From positions 56,664 through 120,663 of the forward strand of contig NZ_BDAU01000003.1 in the NCBI RefSeq assembly GCF_001612615.1: DNA of 64,000 bases. The letters are read 5' to 3'. Below the pieces are notes generated by a model. That model searched no databases and was not told the DNA's origin. It saw only the letters and a list, made by a program, of their open reading frames with translations. Numbering within the stretch: the first letter of the stretch is position 1; every line of letters begins with the position of its first letter. Below, piece after piece: positions 49,306 through 60,291 of this stretch. This DNA is from Nocardia amikacinitolerans NBRC 108937 (lineage in GTDB: Bacteria > Actinomycetota > Actinomycetes > Mycobacteriales > Mycobacteriaceae). The translations under genes were made by a program, and so were the position numbers.

Positions 49306-49602
49306 TCAGCTGCCGCTGCCGCTGCCACCACTGGATCCCCCGAGACCACCGCGCTCCGTGGTAGTTGTCTGGGGTTTGATCGCCGTCGTCGGTTGCGGCG
49401 CCGTCGTCCGCGGCGCCGACTGGGTGGTCCGCGGCGCGGTGGTGGTGACCGATGCCGGGGGTTTGGGCGCCTTCTTCGGTTGGGTAGACCCGCACCCCGT
49501 GGCGAGAAGCGATGCGGCCACCGCTGCCGGCAGCGCATACGCCACGCGCCGCGACATGCGACGTCCGTTGGCACCGAGATTTCCAGATGACTTGCCGCGC
49601 AC
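49306..49602 (-). CDS. Small Thr-rich lipoprotein
   Basis: A 98-residue protein. GTG 49602 follows AAGGGGGGAAGTCT. The signal peptide has RRVAYALPAAVAASLLATGC, with lipobox LATGC (Cys about 38). The mature part is nearly all Thr, Pro, Ser and Gly (VTTTAPRTTQSAPRTTAP), probably a glycosylated or disordered wall-spanning stalk, ending GGSSGGSGSGS. It is upstream of the two-helix protein by 79 bp on the same strand. Confidence 0.65.
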   Translation of the reverse strand: MRGKSSGNLGANGRRMSRRVAYALPAAVAASLLATGCGSTQPKKAPKPPASVTTTAPRTTQSAPRTTAPQPTTAIKPQTTTTERGGLGGSSGGSGSGS

Positions 49603-49846
49603 AGACTTCCCCCCTTGTTGCAGATCGAGCGGACCGAGCTTAACAGCAGGCAATTCGAGAGCGAGGCGTGTGTGAACATCGCTGGCCGAGTTTGCCGGCC
49701 GATGAGGACCGGATGCATTGCAGCGCAACACATCCGGCCTGGAGTCCACATCAAGATCTACCGTCTCGGCCGTTTCGGAGTCCCCCGACGAAGATGCGGC
49801 AGGACTATCGGCCGCAGGTCGATGAATCCGCGGCCGCATGTCGCGG

Positions 49847-51736
<1,890 letters not shown>

Positions 51737-51759
51737 TTACTTAGGCAGAGGATTGAGCC

Positions 51760-53847
51760 ATGCATCCCGCCCTCGAGGAAGAGCTTCCCAAGCGCCTCGC
51801 CGAGTATTGCGAGCAGTTCGCCGAACTGCGGGACGGCCCTCCCCCCGCGGACCTTGTCTACGAGGAATACCACGCCCTGCGCCGCAGCTCGCACCCTGTC
51901 GAGGGCGCGGAGTCGAAGGGGCCCGGGGCCACAAAGCCCGCGCCAACGGAGATCGCCACATCTACGGCCCAGCCGGACGCCAGCGACTATCGCAGCACGA
52001 TGATTGCTCGCCCGAGCGTCCAGGTCGCCCTCGAGTCCATCAACCCGGGCGACCAAGTCGGCGACTTCGACCTGCTGACGATGATCGGGCAGGGCGCATT
52101 CGCCCGCGTGTATCTCGCGCGGCAGCGATCGATGCAGCGGCTGGTCGCGGTCAAGATCTCGCACAACCACGGCACCGAGCCGCAGACCCTGGCCCAGCTG
52201 GACCACGAGTACATCGTCCGGATCTTCGACCAGCGACTCATCGCCGACGGCGAGCTGAAGCTGCTCTACATGCAGTACCTGCCGGGAGGCACGCTGCTCG
52301 ACGTGCTGCAGCAGCTTCGATCGACCCCGGTGGCAGCCCGAAGTGGGCAGGTGCTGCTCGATGCCATCGACCGAGTTCTCGAGGCCAAGGGCGAGGTTCG
52401 TCCCACCGATTCGGCGGTGCGGGCCCGGATCGCGGCACTGACGTGGCCGGAAACGGTCGCCTGGCTGGGTCGTCGGCTTGCCGACGCGCTCGGGCACGCC
52501 GCCGAACGCGGGGTGCTGCATCGCGACATCAAACCGGCAAACGTGCTGCTGAGCGCCGAGGGCATACCCAAACTGGCCGACTTCAACGTCAGCTTCAGCC
52601 GACACATCCGGAGCACCAGCCCCCTGGCGTACTTCGGCGGATCGCTGGCGTACATGTCGCCCGAACAGCTCGAAGCGTGCCATCCGGAGCTGCCGAGGAC
52701 GGCTGGCGACCTCGACACCCGAAGCGACATCTTCGCGCTGGCCGTGATGCTGTGGGCGCTGCTCACCGGCCGCATCCCGTTCGCGGACGAGGAGTTCGCC
52801 GGCATGTCGGAGACGTCGCTGGCCCGCATGCTCGAACTGCGACGCCGGCCCATCGATCCGCAGTACCTGTCGGAGCTTCCACCCGATTGTCCCGAAGCGC
52901 TGCGCCAAGTGCTGCTGGCGTGCCTATCGCCGGACCGCGAGCACCGCTACGCCAGTGGTTCGGAACTGGCCCGGCAGCTGGATCTGTGCCTCGACTCCCG
53001 CGCCCGTGACCTGGTCTATCCGCCCGAGAAGAGTTGGCGGGCACGTCTTTCGCGCCACTCGATCCCGATTCATTGGCTCGCCGCGGTGCTCGGCGTCGGG
53101 CTGGCGGCGGTCTACCTGTACGGGCACAACCTGCAGTTCGGCAGCGAGGGTGTGTCCGAGGCCACCAGAGCGCAGCTCATACTGCTCATGAACGTCTTCT
53201 ATCTGATCGCCTGGCCTATGTCCATTGTGACCTGGTCCTACCTGTCGCGGCATCTGATCGCGGTGCCCCGCGGCCTGCGCAAGGGCAGACGCTACGACGA
53301 GGCGATGCTGGCCCGGGTCCGGTCGCGCACCCTGCGCTGGGGCGACCTCGACTCGATGCACACTCTCGTGTATTGCACGATCGGCGCGGGGGTGTGGGTG
53401 GCAATGCTCGCCACGATCACCTCCGCTCCCACGCGGCTGCTGGTCCATTCGGCGGCGCTGGTGCTGGTGTGCGGCGCGATCTCGGTCGCCTACTCGTTCT
53501 TCCTGCAGACGTTCTACACCGTCCGCTGCGTGTACCCGACCTACTTGCGCTATGGCCACACGACGGCTCGCGATGCCGCCCACCTGCGCGCACTACGCCG
53601 AAGAAGCACCGTCTACCTCGGCATTGCCGCATCAGTGCCCTTGGTCGGCGTGCTTACCGGATTCAGCGGCCTCGAGCCCGACGAGGTTGTGCGCATCCTG
53701 GATTCGGTGCTGTGGTTGTGCGCGATCACCGGGCTCGCATTCGTGGCCGCATATTGGCTGTTCCGAAAGCTGGAGGCAGACCTGCGAGCCCTCGAGCAGG
53801 TCGTCGAGAAGCGATCGAGTTCGATGTCGCATGAGTTCCCCGAGTGA
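51760..53847 (+). CDS. Membrane Ser/Thr protein kinase with a DFN motif
   Basis: A 695-residue protein. After about 100 poorly structured residues comes the kinase domain: glycine loop IGQGAFARVY, Lys132 in VAVK, HRDIKPAN (254-261), DFN at 274-276 where DFG is usual, and SPE at 300-302. A 35-residue insert (about 185-220) separates the lobes. The C-terminal third has about six membrane helices (from about 430), unlike typical PknB proteins with one helix and extracellular sensor repeats. All catalytic Asp and Lys residues are kept. It is divergent from cholesterol oxidase. Confidence 0.88.
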   Translation: MHPALEEELPKRLAEYCEQFAELRDGPPPADLVYEEYHALRRSSHPVEGAESKGPGATKPAPTEIATSTAQPDASDYRSTMIARPSVQVALESINPGDQVGDFDLLTMIGQGAFARVYLARQRSMQRLVAVKISHNHGTEPQTLAQLDHEYIVRIFDQRLIADGELKLLYMQYLPGGTLLDVLQQLRSTPVAARSGQVLLDAIDRVLEAKGEVRPTDSAVRARIAALTWPETVAWLGRRLADALGHAAERGVLHRDIKPANVLLSAEGIPKLADFNVSFSRHIRSTSPLAYFGGSLAYMSPEQLEACHPELPRTAGDLDTRSDIFALAVMLWALLTGRIPFADEEFAGMSETSLARMLELRRRPIDPQYLSELPPDCPEALRQVLLACLSPDREHRYASGSELARQLDLCLDSRARDLVYPPEKSWRARLSRHSIPIHWLAAVLGVGLAAVYLYGHNLQFGSEGVSEATRAQLILLMNVFYLIAWPMSIVTWSYLSRHLIAVPRGLRKGRRYDEAMLARVRSRTLRWGDLDSMHTLVYCTIGAGVWVAMLATITSAPTRLLVHSAALVLVCGAISVAYSFFLQTFYTVRCVYPTYLRYGHTTARDAAHLRALRRRSTVYLGIAASVPLVGVLTGFSGLEPDEVVRILDSVLWLCAITGLAFVAAYWLFRKLEADLRALEQVVEKRSSSMSHEFPE

Positions 53848-53915
53848 GTCTCCGTCCCCGGTTGCGGCTCGTGTGGTGCGGCGCCCAGAACCAACCTTCT
53901 CGAGGCACTGGTACT

Positions 53916-54500
53916 TCATTGCGGTATTGCGGCACATGAGATGTCGGCGACGTCGTACAGACGCTGGCGAGAGACGTCCAGGCGGCTCAGCTGGATCAGC
54001 CCCTGGGAAACCAGAACGACGTGGGAGCTGAGCGCGGCTAATTCGTTCTGGTCCAGCACCTTTCGCGGGATGTCGGCCCGGAGACGCTCGGCGACATGGG
54101 TCTCCATCCGTGCGGTCGTCCGCTCGGCGATAGCGATAACCTCCGGAACCCGGTGCCCGAGCTGCCCGATGCTGTTGAGCATCAAGCACCCCCGCCGGTT
54201 CCGGTGCGCGAGACAGTCCGCGATCACCGCGTCGAAGAATGCGCGCACCGCCGCGCGCGGCGGACCGGGAGTGGCGCGCAGCACCTCATGCACCAACTCG
54301 GCCCTCCGCTCGCAGTATCGGCGGAAAGCCGTGAGGAACAACCCCATTTTGCTGCCGTAGGCGGCGTAGATGCTGCCGTTGCCGACACCGGAGGCGCTCG
54401 ACACACCCTCGACCGAGGTGCCGTCGAACCCGTCGGTCCAGAACAATTCGATGGCGACATCGAGCAGCGCCGACTCGTCGAACTGCCGCGGACGCCCCAT
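53916..54500 (-). CDS. TetR-family regulator
   Basis: A 194-residue regulator. HTH: MGRPRQFDESALLDVAIELFW, GTSVEGVSSASGVGNGSIYAAYGSKMGL read in parts. The middle CLMLNSIGQLG (CxxxNxxxE/Q-type) is usual in TetR proteins that control antioxidant or oxidoreductase genes. It is divergent from the GlxA-type regulator; either may control the other. Confidence 0.88.
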   Translation of the reverse strand: MGRPRQFDESALLDVAIELFWTDGFDGTSVEGVSSASGVGNGSIYAAYGSKMGLFLTAFRRYCERRAELVHEVLRATPGPPRAAVRAFFDAVIADCLAHRNRRGCLMLNSIGQLGHRVPEVIAIAERTTARMETHVAERLRADIPRKVLDQNELAALSSHVVLVSQGLIQLSRLDVSRQRLYDVADISCAAIPQ

Positions 54501-54577
54501 TCGTCCACGCTAGCAACGCCCGGAATTCGCATCCGTCGCGGCCATGAGATCCGGCACACGGCGGCCGCTCGGCTTGG

Positions 54578-54599
54578 TTGTGGAGGCGCGATTCCACAA
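54578..54599. promoter_or_regulatory. Inverted repeat before the GlxA-type regulator
   Basis: TTGTGGA and TCCACAA separated by 8 bp, ending 11 bp before the start at 54610. Candidate operator of the divergent TetR or of the regulator itself. Confidence 0.5.
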
Positions 54600-54609
54600 T
54601 AATCGCCGA

Positions 54610-55599
54610 ATGGATTCCAGAGCAGTTACCTCGTCGCGGCGGCGCATCGGAATCCTGGTCTTCGACGGGGTGAAGATGCTCGATTTCGCGGGCCCCGCCG
54701 AGGTGTTCGTCGAGGCGAACCAGTCGCTGCCCGCCTACGACGTGGTGCTGGTCTCGGCCAACGGCAAGGACGTGCAGACCTCCATCGGCGCGCGGGTCGC
54801 CGTGGCCTGCGCGGCAGCGGACGCGGGCCGCTTCGACACCGTGGTCATCCCTGGCAGCGAGCTGCCCGCCGCCCAGTTCGTGACACCGGAGGTGCTGCGT
54901 GCCACCCGTCATCTCGCGGAGCACACCCGCCGCCTCGCCTCGATCTGTAGCGGGGCCGCCATCCTCGCCCACCTCGGCCTCCTCGACGGCAGGCGCGCGA
55001 CAACGCACTGGAAATTCACCAAGGACCTCGGCCGCCAATTCCCCGCGGTCGAGGTGGATTCCGACGCGATCTTCGTGCGCGACGGGCACATCTACAGTTC
55101 CGCGGGCGTCGCCGCGGGCATCGATCTGGCGCTGGCGCTGGTCGAGGAGGACCACGGCGCGGCGGTCGCGCGGCGGGTCGCTCAGTCGTTGCTGGTGTAC
55201 ATGCAGCGGGCCGGCGGGCAGTCGCAGTTCTCGGCGGCGCTGAGCGGACCCGTCCCGCGCAGCCCGCTCGTCCGCGCGGTCGCCAATCTGATCTGCGCGG
55301 ATCCCGCCCAGCCGTACTCCGTGAAGACGCTCGCCGCGCAGGCCGGGGTGAGCCCGCGGCACCTGACCCGATTGTTCCGCGCGGAGCTGGAGAGCACGCC
55401 TGCGGAGTACGTCGCCTTCGTTCGATTCGGTTATGCCAGAGACAAACTCGACGCGGGATACAGCGTCACGGAAGCCGCCATGGCCGCCGGATACGGCAGT
55501 GCCGAGGCGATGCGCCGCGCCTTCATCGCGCGACTCGGCGTCTCACCGCGCAAATATCAGCAGCGCTTCCGATCCACGGCGTACGCGACGGGAAGCTGA
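54610..55599 (+). CDS. GlxA-type AraC regulator with DJ-1/PfpI domain
   Basis: A 329-residue regulator. Residues 10-190 are a DJ-1/PfpI-like amidotransferase fold (RIGILVFDGVKMLDFAGPAEVF, ICSGAAILAHLGLLDGRRATTHW in parts; the CSGA nucleophile elbow retains Cys). Residues 220-320 carry two AraC helix-turn-helices (SVKTLAAQAGVSPRHLTRLF; VTEAAMAAGYGSAEAMRRAF). ATG 54610 is used; the frame opens 66 bp earlier without a ribosome site. Such proteins regulate amine, nicotinate or stress genes. It may control the hydrolases downstream. Confidence 0.9.
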   Translation: MDSRAVTSSRRRIGILVFDGVKMLDFAGPAEVFVEANQSLPAYDVVLVSANGKDVQTSIGARVAVACAAADAGRFDTVVIPGSELPAAQFVTPEVLRATRHLAEHTRRLASICSGAAILAHLGLLDGRRATTHWKFTKDLGRQFPAVEVDSDAIFVRDGHIYSSAGVAAGIDLALALVEEDHGAAVARRVAQSLLVYMQRAGGQSQFSAALSGPVPRSPLVRAVANLICADPAQPYSVKTLAAQAGVSPRHLTRLFRAELESTPAEYVAFVRFGYARDKLDAGYSVTEAAMAAGYGSAEAMRRAFIARLGVSPRKYQQRFRSTAYATGS

Positions 55600-55731
55600 T
55601 CTTCGTTCGCGCGGTTTGCCACCGGGTGTCCCAAATCGGGCGGATACTTGGCTCAACGGTTGGGGCGCGTGTGCGCCCGGTTCACGAAAACTGGAGGCCC
55701 CACTCAACAACGACGCCGAAAGGTAGGGACC

Positions 55732-56694
55732 ATGGCGGGAAATCCCCTCGGTCTATCGCTCGAGCCAGCAGCGCAGGAGTTCGTGGACGCGACCTCCGAG
55801 CCGCCGTTCCTGTACCAGCTTCCGCCGGAGGAAGGCCGCAAAGCGGTCGACGGCGTGCAGGACAGCCCGATCTTCAAGCCGGAGATCGACGAGGAATGGA
55901 TCACCGTCGAGGGCGGGCCCACCGGCTCGGTCCGGGTGCGCATCGTCAAGCCGGTCGGCGCGGCCGAACCGCTGCCCGTCATCCTCTACACGCACGGTGC
56001 GGGCTGGGTCTTCGGTGACGCGCACACCCACGACCGGCTCGTGCGCGACCTCGCGATCGGCGCGAACGCCGCCGTGGTGTTCCCCGAGTACGACCGCTCG
56101 CCGGACCTGCGGTACCCGGTGGCGAACGAACAGTCCTACCGGGTCGCCCAGTGGGTCACCACCGACGGCGGCACGAAGGGCCTGGATTCCGCGCGCATCG
56201 CGATCGCGGGCGACTCGGTCGGCGGCAATATGGCCATCGCGTTGACGCTGATGGCCAAGGAGCGCGGCGACGTCTCCTTCGTCCAGCAGGTGCTGTTCTA
56301 CCCGGTGACCGACGCGAACTTCGACACCGGCTCCTACCGAGACTTCGCCGAGGGCTACTTCCTGACCCGGGACGGTATGCGGTGGTTCTGGGATCAGTAC
56401 ACCACCAGCGAAGAGGACAGGGCGCAGATCACCGCCTCGCCGTTGCGCGCGACGACCGAGCAGCTCGCCGGCCTCCCGCCAGCCCTGGTCATCACCGCCG
56501 AGGCCGACGTCCTCCGCGACGAGGGCGAGGCCTTCGCGGCCAACCTCCGCCGCGCGGGCGTGCCCGTGACGCAGACCCGCTACGGCGGGATCGTGCACGA
56601 CTTCGTGATGGTCAACTCCCTGCACGACACCTACGCGGCCAAGGCGGCGATCGCCCAGGCCGTCGCGGCGCTGTCCACGGCACTGCACGGCTGA
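55732..56694 (+). CDS. Alpha/beta hydrolase, hormone-sensitive-lipase family
   Basis: A 320-residue esterase. ATG 55732 follows AGGTAGGGACC. The HSL oxyanion motif HGGGW appears as HGAGW, the nucleophile elbow is GDSVGGN, the acid is in EADVLRDEGEAF, and the His in GIVHDF. No signal peptide, so it acts in the cytoplasm on short-chain esters. It is followed after 48 bp by another hydrolase gene, probably the same transcript. Confidence 0.9.
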   Translation: MAGNPLGLSLEPAAQEFVDATSEPPFLYQLPPEEGRKAVDGVQDSPIFKPEIDEEWITVEGGPTGSVRVRIVKPVGAAEPLPVILYTHGAGWVFGDAHTHDRLVRDLAIGANAAVVFPEYDRSPDLRYPVANEQSYRVAQWVTTDGGTKGLDSARIAIAGDSVGGNMAIALTLMAKERGDVSFVQQVLFYPVTDANFDTGSYRDFAEGYFLTRDGMRWFWDQYTTSEEDRAQITASPLRATTEQLAGLPPALVITAEADVLRDEGEAFAANLRRAGVPVTQTRYGGIVHDFVMVNSLHDTYAAKAAIAQAVAALSTALHG

Positions 56695-56742
56695 GTCGCG
56701 GCGAAGACCTTCGAAAACCTTTGATCGACAGGACGATTCACG

Positions 56743-57588
56743 ATGTCGACTTCCATCGATGAACACACCGGTGCGCAGATCGAACAGGCCAACGCGAGCG
56801 GGCGCACGCCGGTGGTGTTCATCCACGGTCTGTGGTTGCTCGCCAGCAGCTGGGACCGCTGGGCCACCGTCTTCGCCGACGCCGGCTACGCCCCGGTGAC
56901 CGCGGGCTGGCCCGACGACCCGCAGACCGTGACCGAGGCGCACGAACACCCCGAGGTGTTCGCGGGCAAGACCGTCGGCCAGGTCGCCGACCACTACGAG
57001 ACGGTGATCCGAGCGCTGGATCGCAAGCCCGCGGTGGTCGGACACTCCTTCGGCGGGCTGCTCACCCAGATACTCGCCGGGCGCGGACTTTCGGCGGCCT
57101 CGGTGGCCATCGATCCCGCGCCGTTCCGCGGGGTGCTGCCGCTGCCGATCTCCTCGCTGCGCGCCGCGGCGCCGGTCCTGACCAATCCGGCGAATCGGCA
57201 CCGCGCGGTGCCGTTGACCTACGAACAGTTCCGCTACAGCTTCGCCAATGCCGTGGACGAGGCGGAGGCCAAGAGCCTGTTCGAGACCTACGCCGTCCCC
57301 GCCCCCGGCGCGCCGCTGTTCCAGGCCGCGGCCGCCAATCTCAATCCATGGTCGGAGACGAAGGTCGACACCGAAAACCCTGACCGCGGACCGCTGTTGA
57401 TAGTCTCGGGCGAGAAGGACAACACGGTACCTCGGGCGATTACGCACGCGGAATACGTTAAACAGCAACGCAATTCGGGTGTCACCGAGTTCATCGAGAT
57501 CCCTGGGCGCGGTCACGCGTTGACCATCGATTCGGGGTGGCGCGAGGTCGCGGACACGGCGTTGGGGTTCATCAAGCGCTTCGCCTGA
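56743..57588 (+). CDS. Alpha/beta hydrolase
   Basis: A 281-residue protein. Opening VVFIHGLWLLASSWDRW gives the oxyanion HG, the elbow is GHSFGGLL, the acid Asp in SGEKDNTVP, and the His in GRGHAL. Such sequences occur in non-haem peroxidase-like and esterase groups of actinomycetes. No signal peptide. Substrate unknown. It is likely co-transcribed with the preceding hydrolase. Confidence 0.88.
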   Translation: MSTSIDEHTGAQIEQANASGRTPVVFIHGLWLLASSWDRWATVFADAGYAPVTAGWPDDPQTVTEAHEHPEVFAGKTVGQVADHYETVIRALDRKPAVVGHSFGGLLTQILAGRGLSAASVAIDPAPFRGVLPLPISSLRAAAPVLTNPANRHRAVPLTYEQFRYSFANAVDEAEAKSLFETYAVPAPGAPLFQAAAANLNPWSETKVDTENPDRGPLLIVSGEKDNTVPRAITHAEYVKQQRNSGVTEFIEIPGRGHALTIDSGWREVADTALGFIKRFA

Positions 57589-57676
57589 TCAGCGCTCCGT
57601 CGCGGTGGGAGCTACCCCCGCCGCGGCGGCGCAAGGCCTGAACGGCAATAAGATCAACTTCTGCTACATTTGCCCC

Positions 57677-58099
57677 GTGAACGGCCCGGTACCGGAGAAA
57701 CAACCTGGTATCGGGCCGTCTTCGCGACGCTGGCTCATCGCGCTCGCGGTCTGCCTGGTGCTGACAGTGGCGGGTGCTCTGGTCTTCGCCGACACCCTGA
57801 TGCGCGATACCGAGCAGCTACAGCGCTTCGAGCAGCCTGCCGATGTCCGATACGCCGACGGGTCGACTCACTACATCGGCCTGATCGAGGTTCGCAGCGC
57901 GCTGTTCCATCGGCAGCGGCCGTATCAGATCTACGCCGGTCGCTACCCGCATATGGGATACGGCCACTTCGTGGACGTCCCGAGCGACCATCGACTCGTC
58001 ATCAGCGTCGTCGACTGGCAAACCGACGGCGTGCGAGTGCATTTCGATTCCGCCCCCGCAGTGTTCATCCCCGCGGAGAATTTCACCTTCGGTCGCTGA
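57677..58099 (+). CDS. Single-pass membrane protein, unknown
   Basis: About 140 residues from GTG 57677; a GTG at 57605 is open but yields a poor N-terminus. There is no ribosome site, but TACATT ends 6 bp before the GTG, so a leaderless message is possible. After a short cytoplasmic tail comes one helix (RRWLIALAVCLVLTVAGALVFA), then a beta-rich external domain (QIYAGRYPHMGYGHFVDVPSD, HRLVISVVDWQTDGVRVHFDS, each read in parts). I do not recognise it. Confidence 0.6.
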   Translation: MNGPVPEKQPGIGPSSRRWLIALAVCLVLTVAGALVFADTLMRDTEQLQRFEQPADVRYADGSTHYIGLIEVRSALFHRQRPYQIYAGRYPHMGYGHFVDVPSDHRLVISVVDWQTDGVRVHFDSAPAVFIPAENFTFGR

Positions 58100-58140
58100 G
58101 GCTGTACGACGGCTCGTTCGTGATCGAATTCGCGTAGGGC

Positions 58141-58473
58141 TCAGCACTCGGGGAGGAAATCCCCGAACTCGTCCAGGAATTCCGGCACCGGGTCGACGCC
58201 AATGCTGTGGTGGACGAGGCGACCGTCGACGAACAGCCCGAGTGTGGGGAACGCCCGGATCGAGTACCGCTCGGCCAGGTCGGGCTGTTCTTCCACGTTC
58301 ACCGTGACGACGACAAGCCGATCGGCGAGTTCGTCGGCGAGTTGGCGCAGCGTCGGTTCGGCCCGGCGGCACGGGGCGCAATAGGGGGCGGAGAAGGCGA
58401 CCAGCACCGGCTTGCCGGAGTCGAGCACGGTCGTGGCGAAGGTTTCGGTGGATACGGGGGTTGGGGCCTTCAT
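58141..58473 (-). CDS. Thioredoxin-family protein
   Basis: A 110-residue protein. ATG 58473 follows GAGGAGAGAAGCG. The redox motif is APYCAPCRR, where thioredoxin has WCGPC; the Cys pair is intact, and the cis-Pro is in RAFPTLGLF. It is likely a cytoplasmic disulfide reductase or stress-type thioredoxin. It is divergent from a TetR gene; the 244 bp between hold the perfect palindrome at 58672. Confidence 0.88.
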   Translation of the reverse strand: MKAPTPVSTETFATTVLDSGKPVLVAFSAPYCAPCRRAEPTLRQLADELADRLVVVTVNVEEQPDLAERYSIRAFPTLGLFVDGRLVHHSIGVDPVPEFLDEFGDFLPEC

Positions 58474-58671
58474 CGCTTCTCTCCTCGACGCTCGGTTATC
58501 GAATTGCCGGACGGTAACAGGGCAAACGTCCGAATCTGCTGCTTGCGGATGTCGGCAGTGTCGGGTTCCCAGACAGCGGCGACGGGCGCGTCTCTGCCCG
58601 GGCCAACGGCGCACGGCGGGGCGGCGGCGACTGCGCTGTTGACGGGTTCCGCACTCGCCTGCGCCGTATTG

Positions 58672-58692
58672 ACCGACCGACGGTCGGTCGGT
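58672..58692. promoter_or_regulatory. Perfect palindromic TetR-type operator
   Basis: Arms ACCGACCGAC and GTCGGTCGGT flank a single central G (10-1-10). It ends 25 bp before the TetR start at 58718. ACCGACC/GGTCGGT-like sites are known targets of TetR proteins. Confidence 0.8.
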
Positions 58693-58717
58693 ACCGTCGA
58701 GAGCAGGGAGGTGCACC

Positions 58718-59341
58718 GTGCGACAGGTGAAGAAACCCGAGGTCCGTAGAGCCGAGATCGTCGACGCGGCCATGCGCAGTTTCGTGGAGCGCGGCTACGA
58801 CCAAACCACCGTCGAATCCATCACCGGCGGCCTCGGCGTCGCGAAAGGCTGCTTCTACCACTACTTCAGCTCCAAGGAGCAGGTCTTCGCCGCCGCCGTC
58901 GACGCCATCGCGCAGCGGCTGTGCGCTACGTATCTCGCTCTTCTGCAAGATGATTCGCGATCACCCAGCGCCCGGCTGCTCAGCTATATCGATCACAGCT
59001 ACGCGCTCACCGAACACAACAAAGCGCCCGACCTGCTTGCCGCGCTACACGGGGATCGCTTCCGCGACATGCACCATCGAATCGTCGATCGGGTAGCGGG
59101 CGAACTGCGCCCCGCTTTGTGCACCTTGCTGACGGCGGGCGTGACCCAGGGCGAATTCCGCGTTCCCGACCCGGAATTCACCGCGATCGCCCTACTCGGC
59201 GCACTGCGAGAACTCCACGAGGTCTACGCCGAGCGCCCCGACCTCGACCTGCGCACGCATCGCGCCACGCTCGTGGACCTCCTCGAGCGCATGCTCGGCA
59301 CGGCGCTCCCCCATACCGATCGACAGGCGGAGGAACGATGA
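58718..59341 (+). CDS. TetR-family regulator
   Basis: A 207-residue regulator. GTG 58718 follows AGGGAGGTGCACC. HTH: VRRAEIVDAAMRSFVERGYDQTTVE in parts, then LGVAKGCFYHYFSSKEQVF. The downstream hydrolase start overlaps its stop (ATGA), so both are made from one message, probably repressed through the perfect palindrome at 58672. Confidence 0.92.
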   Translation: MRQVKKPEVRRAEIVDAAMRSFVERGYDQTTVESITGGLGVAKGCFYHYFSSKEQVFAAAVDAIAQRLCATYLALLQDDSRSPSARLLSYIDHSYALTEHNKAPDLLAALHGDRFRDMHHRIVDRVAGELRPALCTLLTAGVTQGEFRVPDPEFTAIALLGALRELHEVYAERPDLDLRTHRATLVDLLERMLGTALPHTDRQAEER

Positions 59342-60222
59342 AAACCCATGCGATCACCTTCGATTCGTCGGGCACCGAATGCGCGGGCACGCTGTACACC
59401 GAGACGGAGACCGGCGAGCGGCCCTGCGTCATCCTGTGTCCGGGCTTCAGCGGCACCCAGGACACCCCGTCGGTCGTCGCGGCCGCCCAGACCTTCGCCG
59501 CCGCGGGTATGGCCGCGTTGACCTTCGACTACCGCCGCTTCGGCGTGAGCGCGGGCCAACCGCGTCAGCTCGTCGACATCGACGACCAGCTGGCCGACAT
59601 TCGCGCCGCGGTCCGCTTCGCCCGCGACCATCCCCTGATCGATCCGGATCGAATCGTGTTGTGGGGCACCTCTCTCGGCGGCGGCCATGTCGTGACGGTC
59701 GGCGCCGACGACGAGCGCATCGCGGCGGTACTGGCGCAAGTCCCCTTCAACGGATTTCCGCGCCGAGCCGAAGGACGTTCCACCAGAGCGACTCTCGCGC
59801 TGCTGCGCGTGATGGTGGCGGACTGGTTGCGCGGCGTCCTCGGCCTCTCGCCGCACTACATTCCCGCCGTCGGCCGCCCTGGCGAACTCGCCGTGATGAC
59901 CGGCCCGCAGGCGCAGGCCACCATCGACGCGATGCACAGCGAAACCTGGCGCAACAGCGTGGCGCCGCGCGCCCTGCTCCAGATGATGCGATACAAGCCC
60001 GGCGATCACGCGCCCCGGCTCCGCATGCCGCTGCTGGTCTGCATCGGGGAACGCGACCGCGAGACCGTCGCCGAAGACACCGTCGAGCTCGCCGAGCGCG
60101 CGCCCCGAGGCGAGCTGCGCACCTATCCTTTCAGTCACTTCGAGATCTATCGCGCCGACAACCGCGAGAAGGTTCTCGCAGACCAGATCGACTTTCTCCG
60201 CCGGGTACTTCCCGGTCTGTGA
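59338..60222 (+). CDS. Alpha/beta hydrolase (DLH/X-Pro peptidase-like)
   Basis: A 294-residue cytoplasmic hydrolase. Features: CVILCPGFSGTQDT (oxyanion strand), WGTSLGGGH (nucleophile elbow GTSLGG), Asp in IGERDRET, His in FSHFEIY. This group includes serine aminopeptidase-like and dienelactone-hydrolase-like enzymes. It is coupled to the TetR gene by a four-base overlap, so its substrate or product may be the TetR ligand. Confidence 0.9.
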   Translation: MKTHAITFDSSGTECAGTLYTETETGERPCVILCPGFSGTQDTPSVVAAAQTFAAAGMAALTFDYRRFGVSAGQPRQLVDIDDQLADIRAAVRFARDHPLIDPDRIVLWGTSLGGGHVVTVGADDERIAAVLAQVPFNGFPRRAEGRSTRATLALLRVMVADWLRGVLGLSPHYIPAVGRPGELAVMTGPQAQATIDAMHSETWRNSVAPRALLQMMRYKPGDHAPRLRMPLLVCIGERDRETVAEDTVELAERAPRGELRTYPFSHFEIYRADNREKVLADQIDFLRRVLPGL

Positions 60223-60291
60223 AGCAGCCCTTCCGTACGGTGTAAGAATCACCTAGGGTTACCTGGATATAGTCCGATGAAGGGAGTGCGC

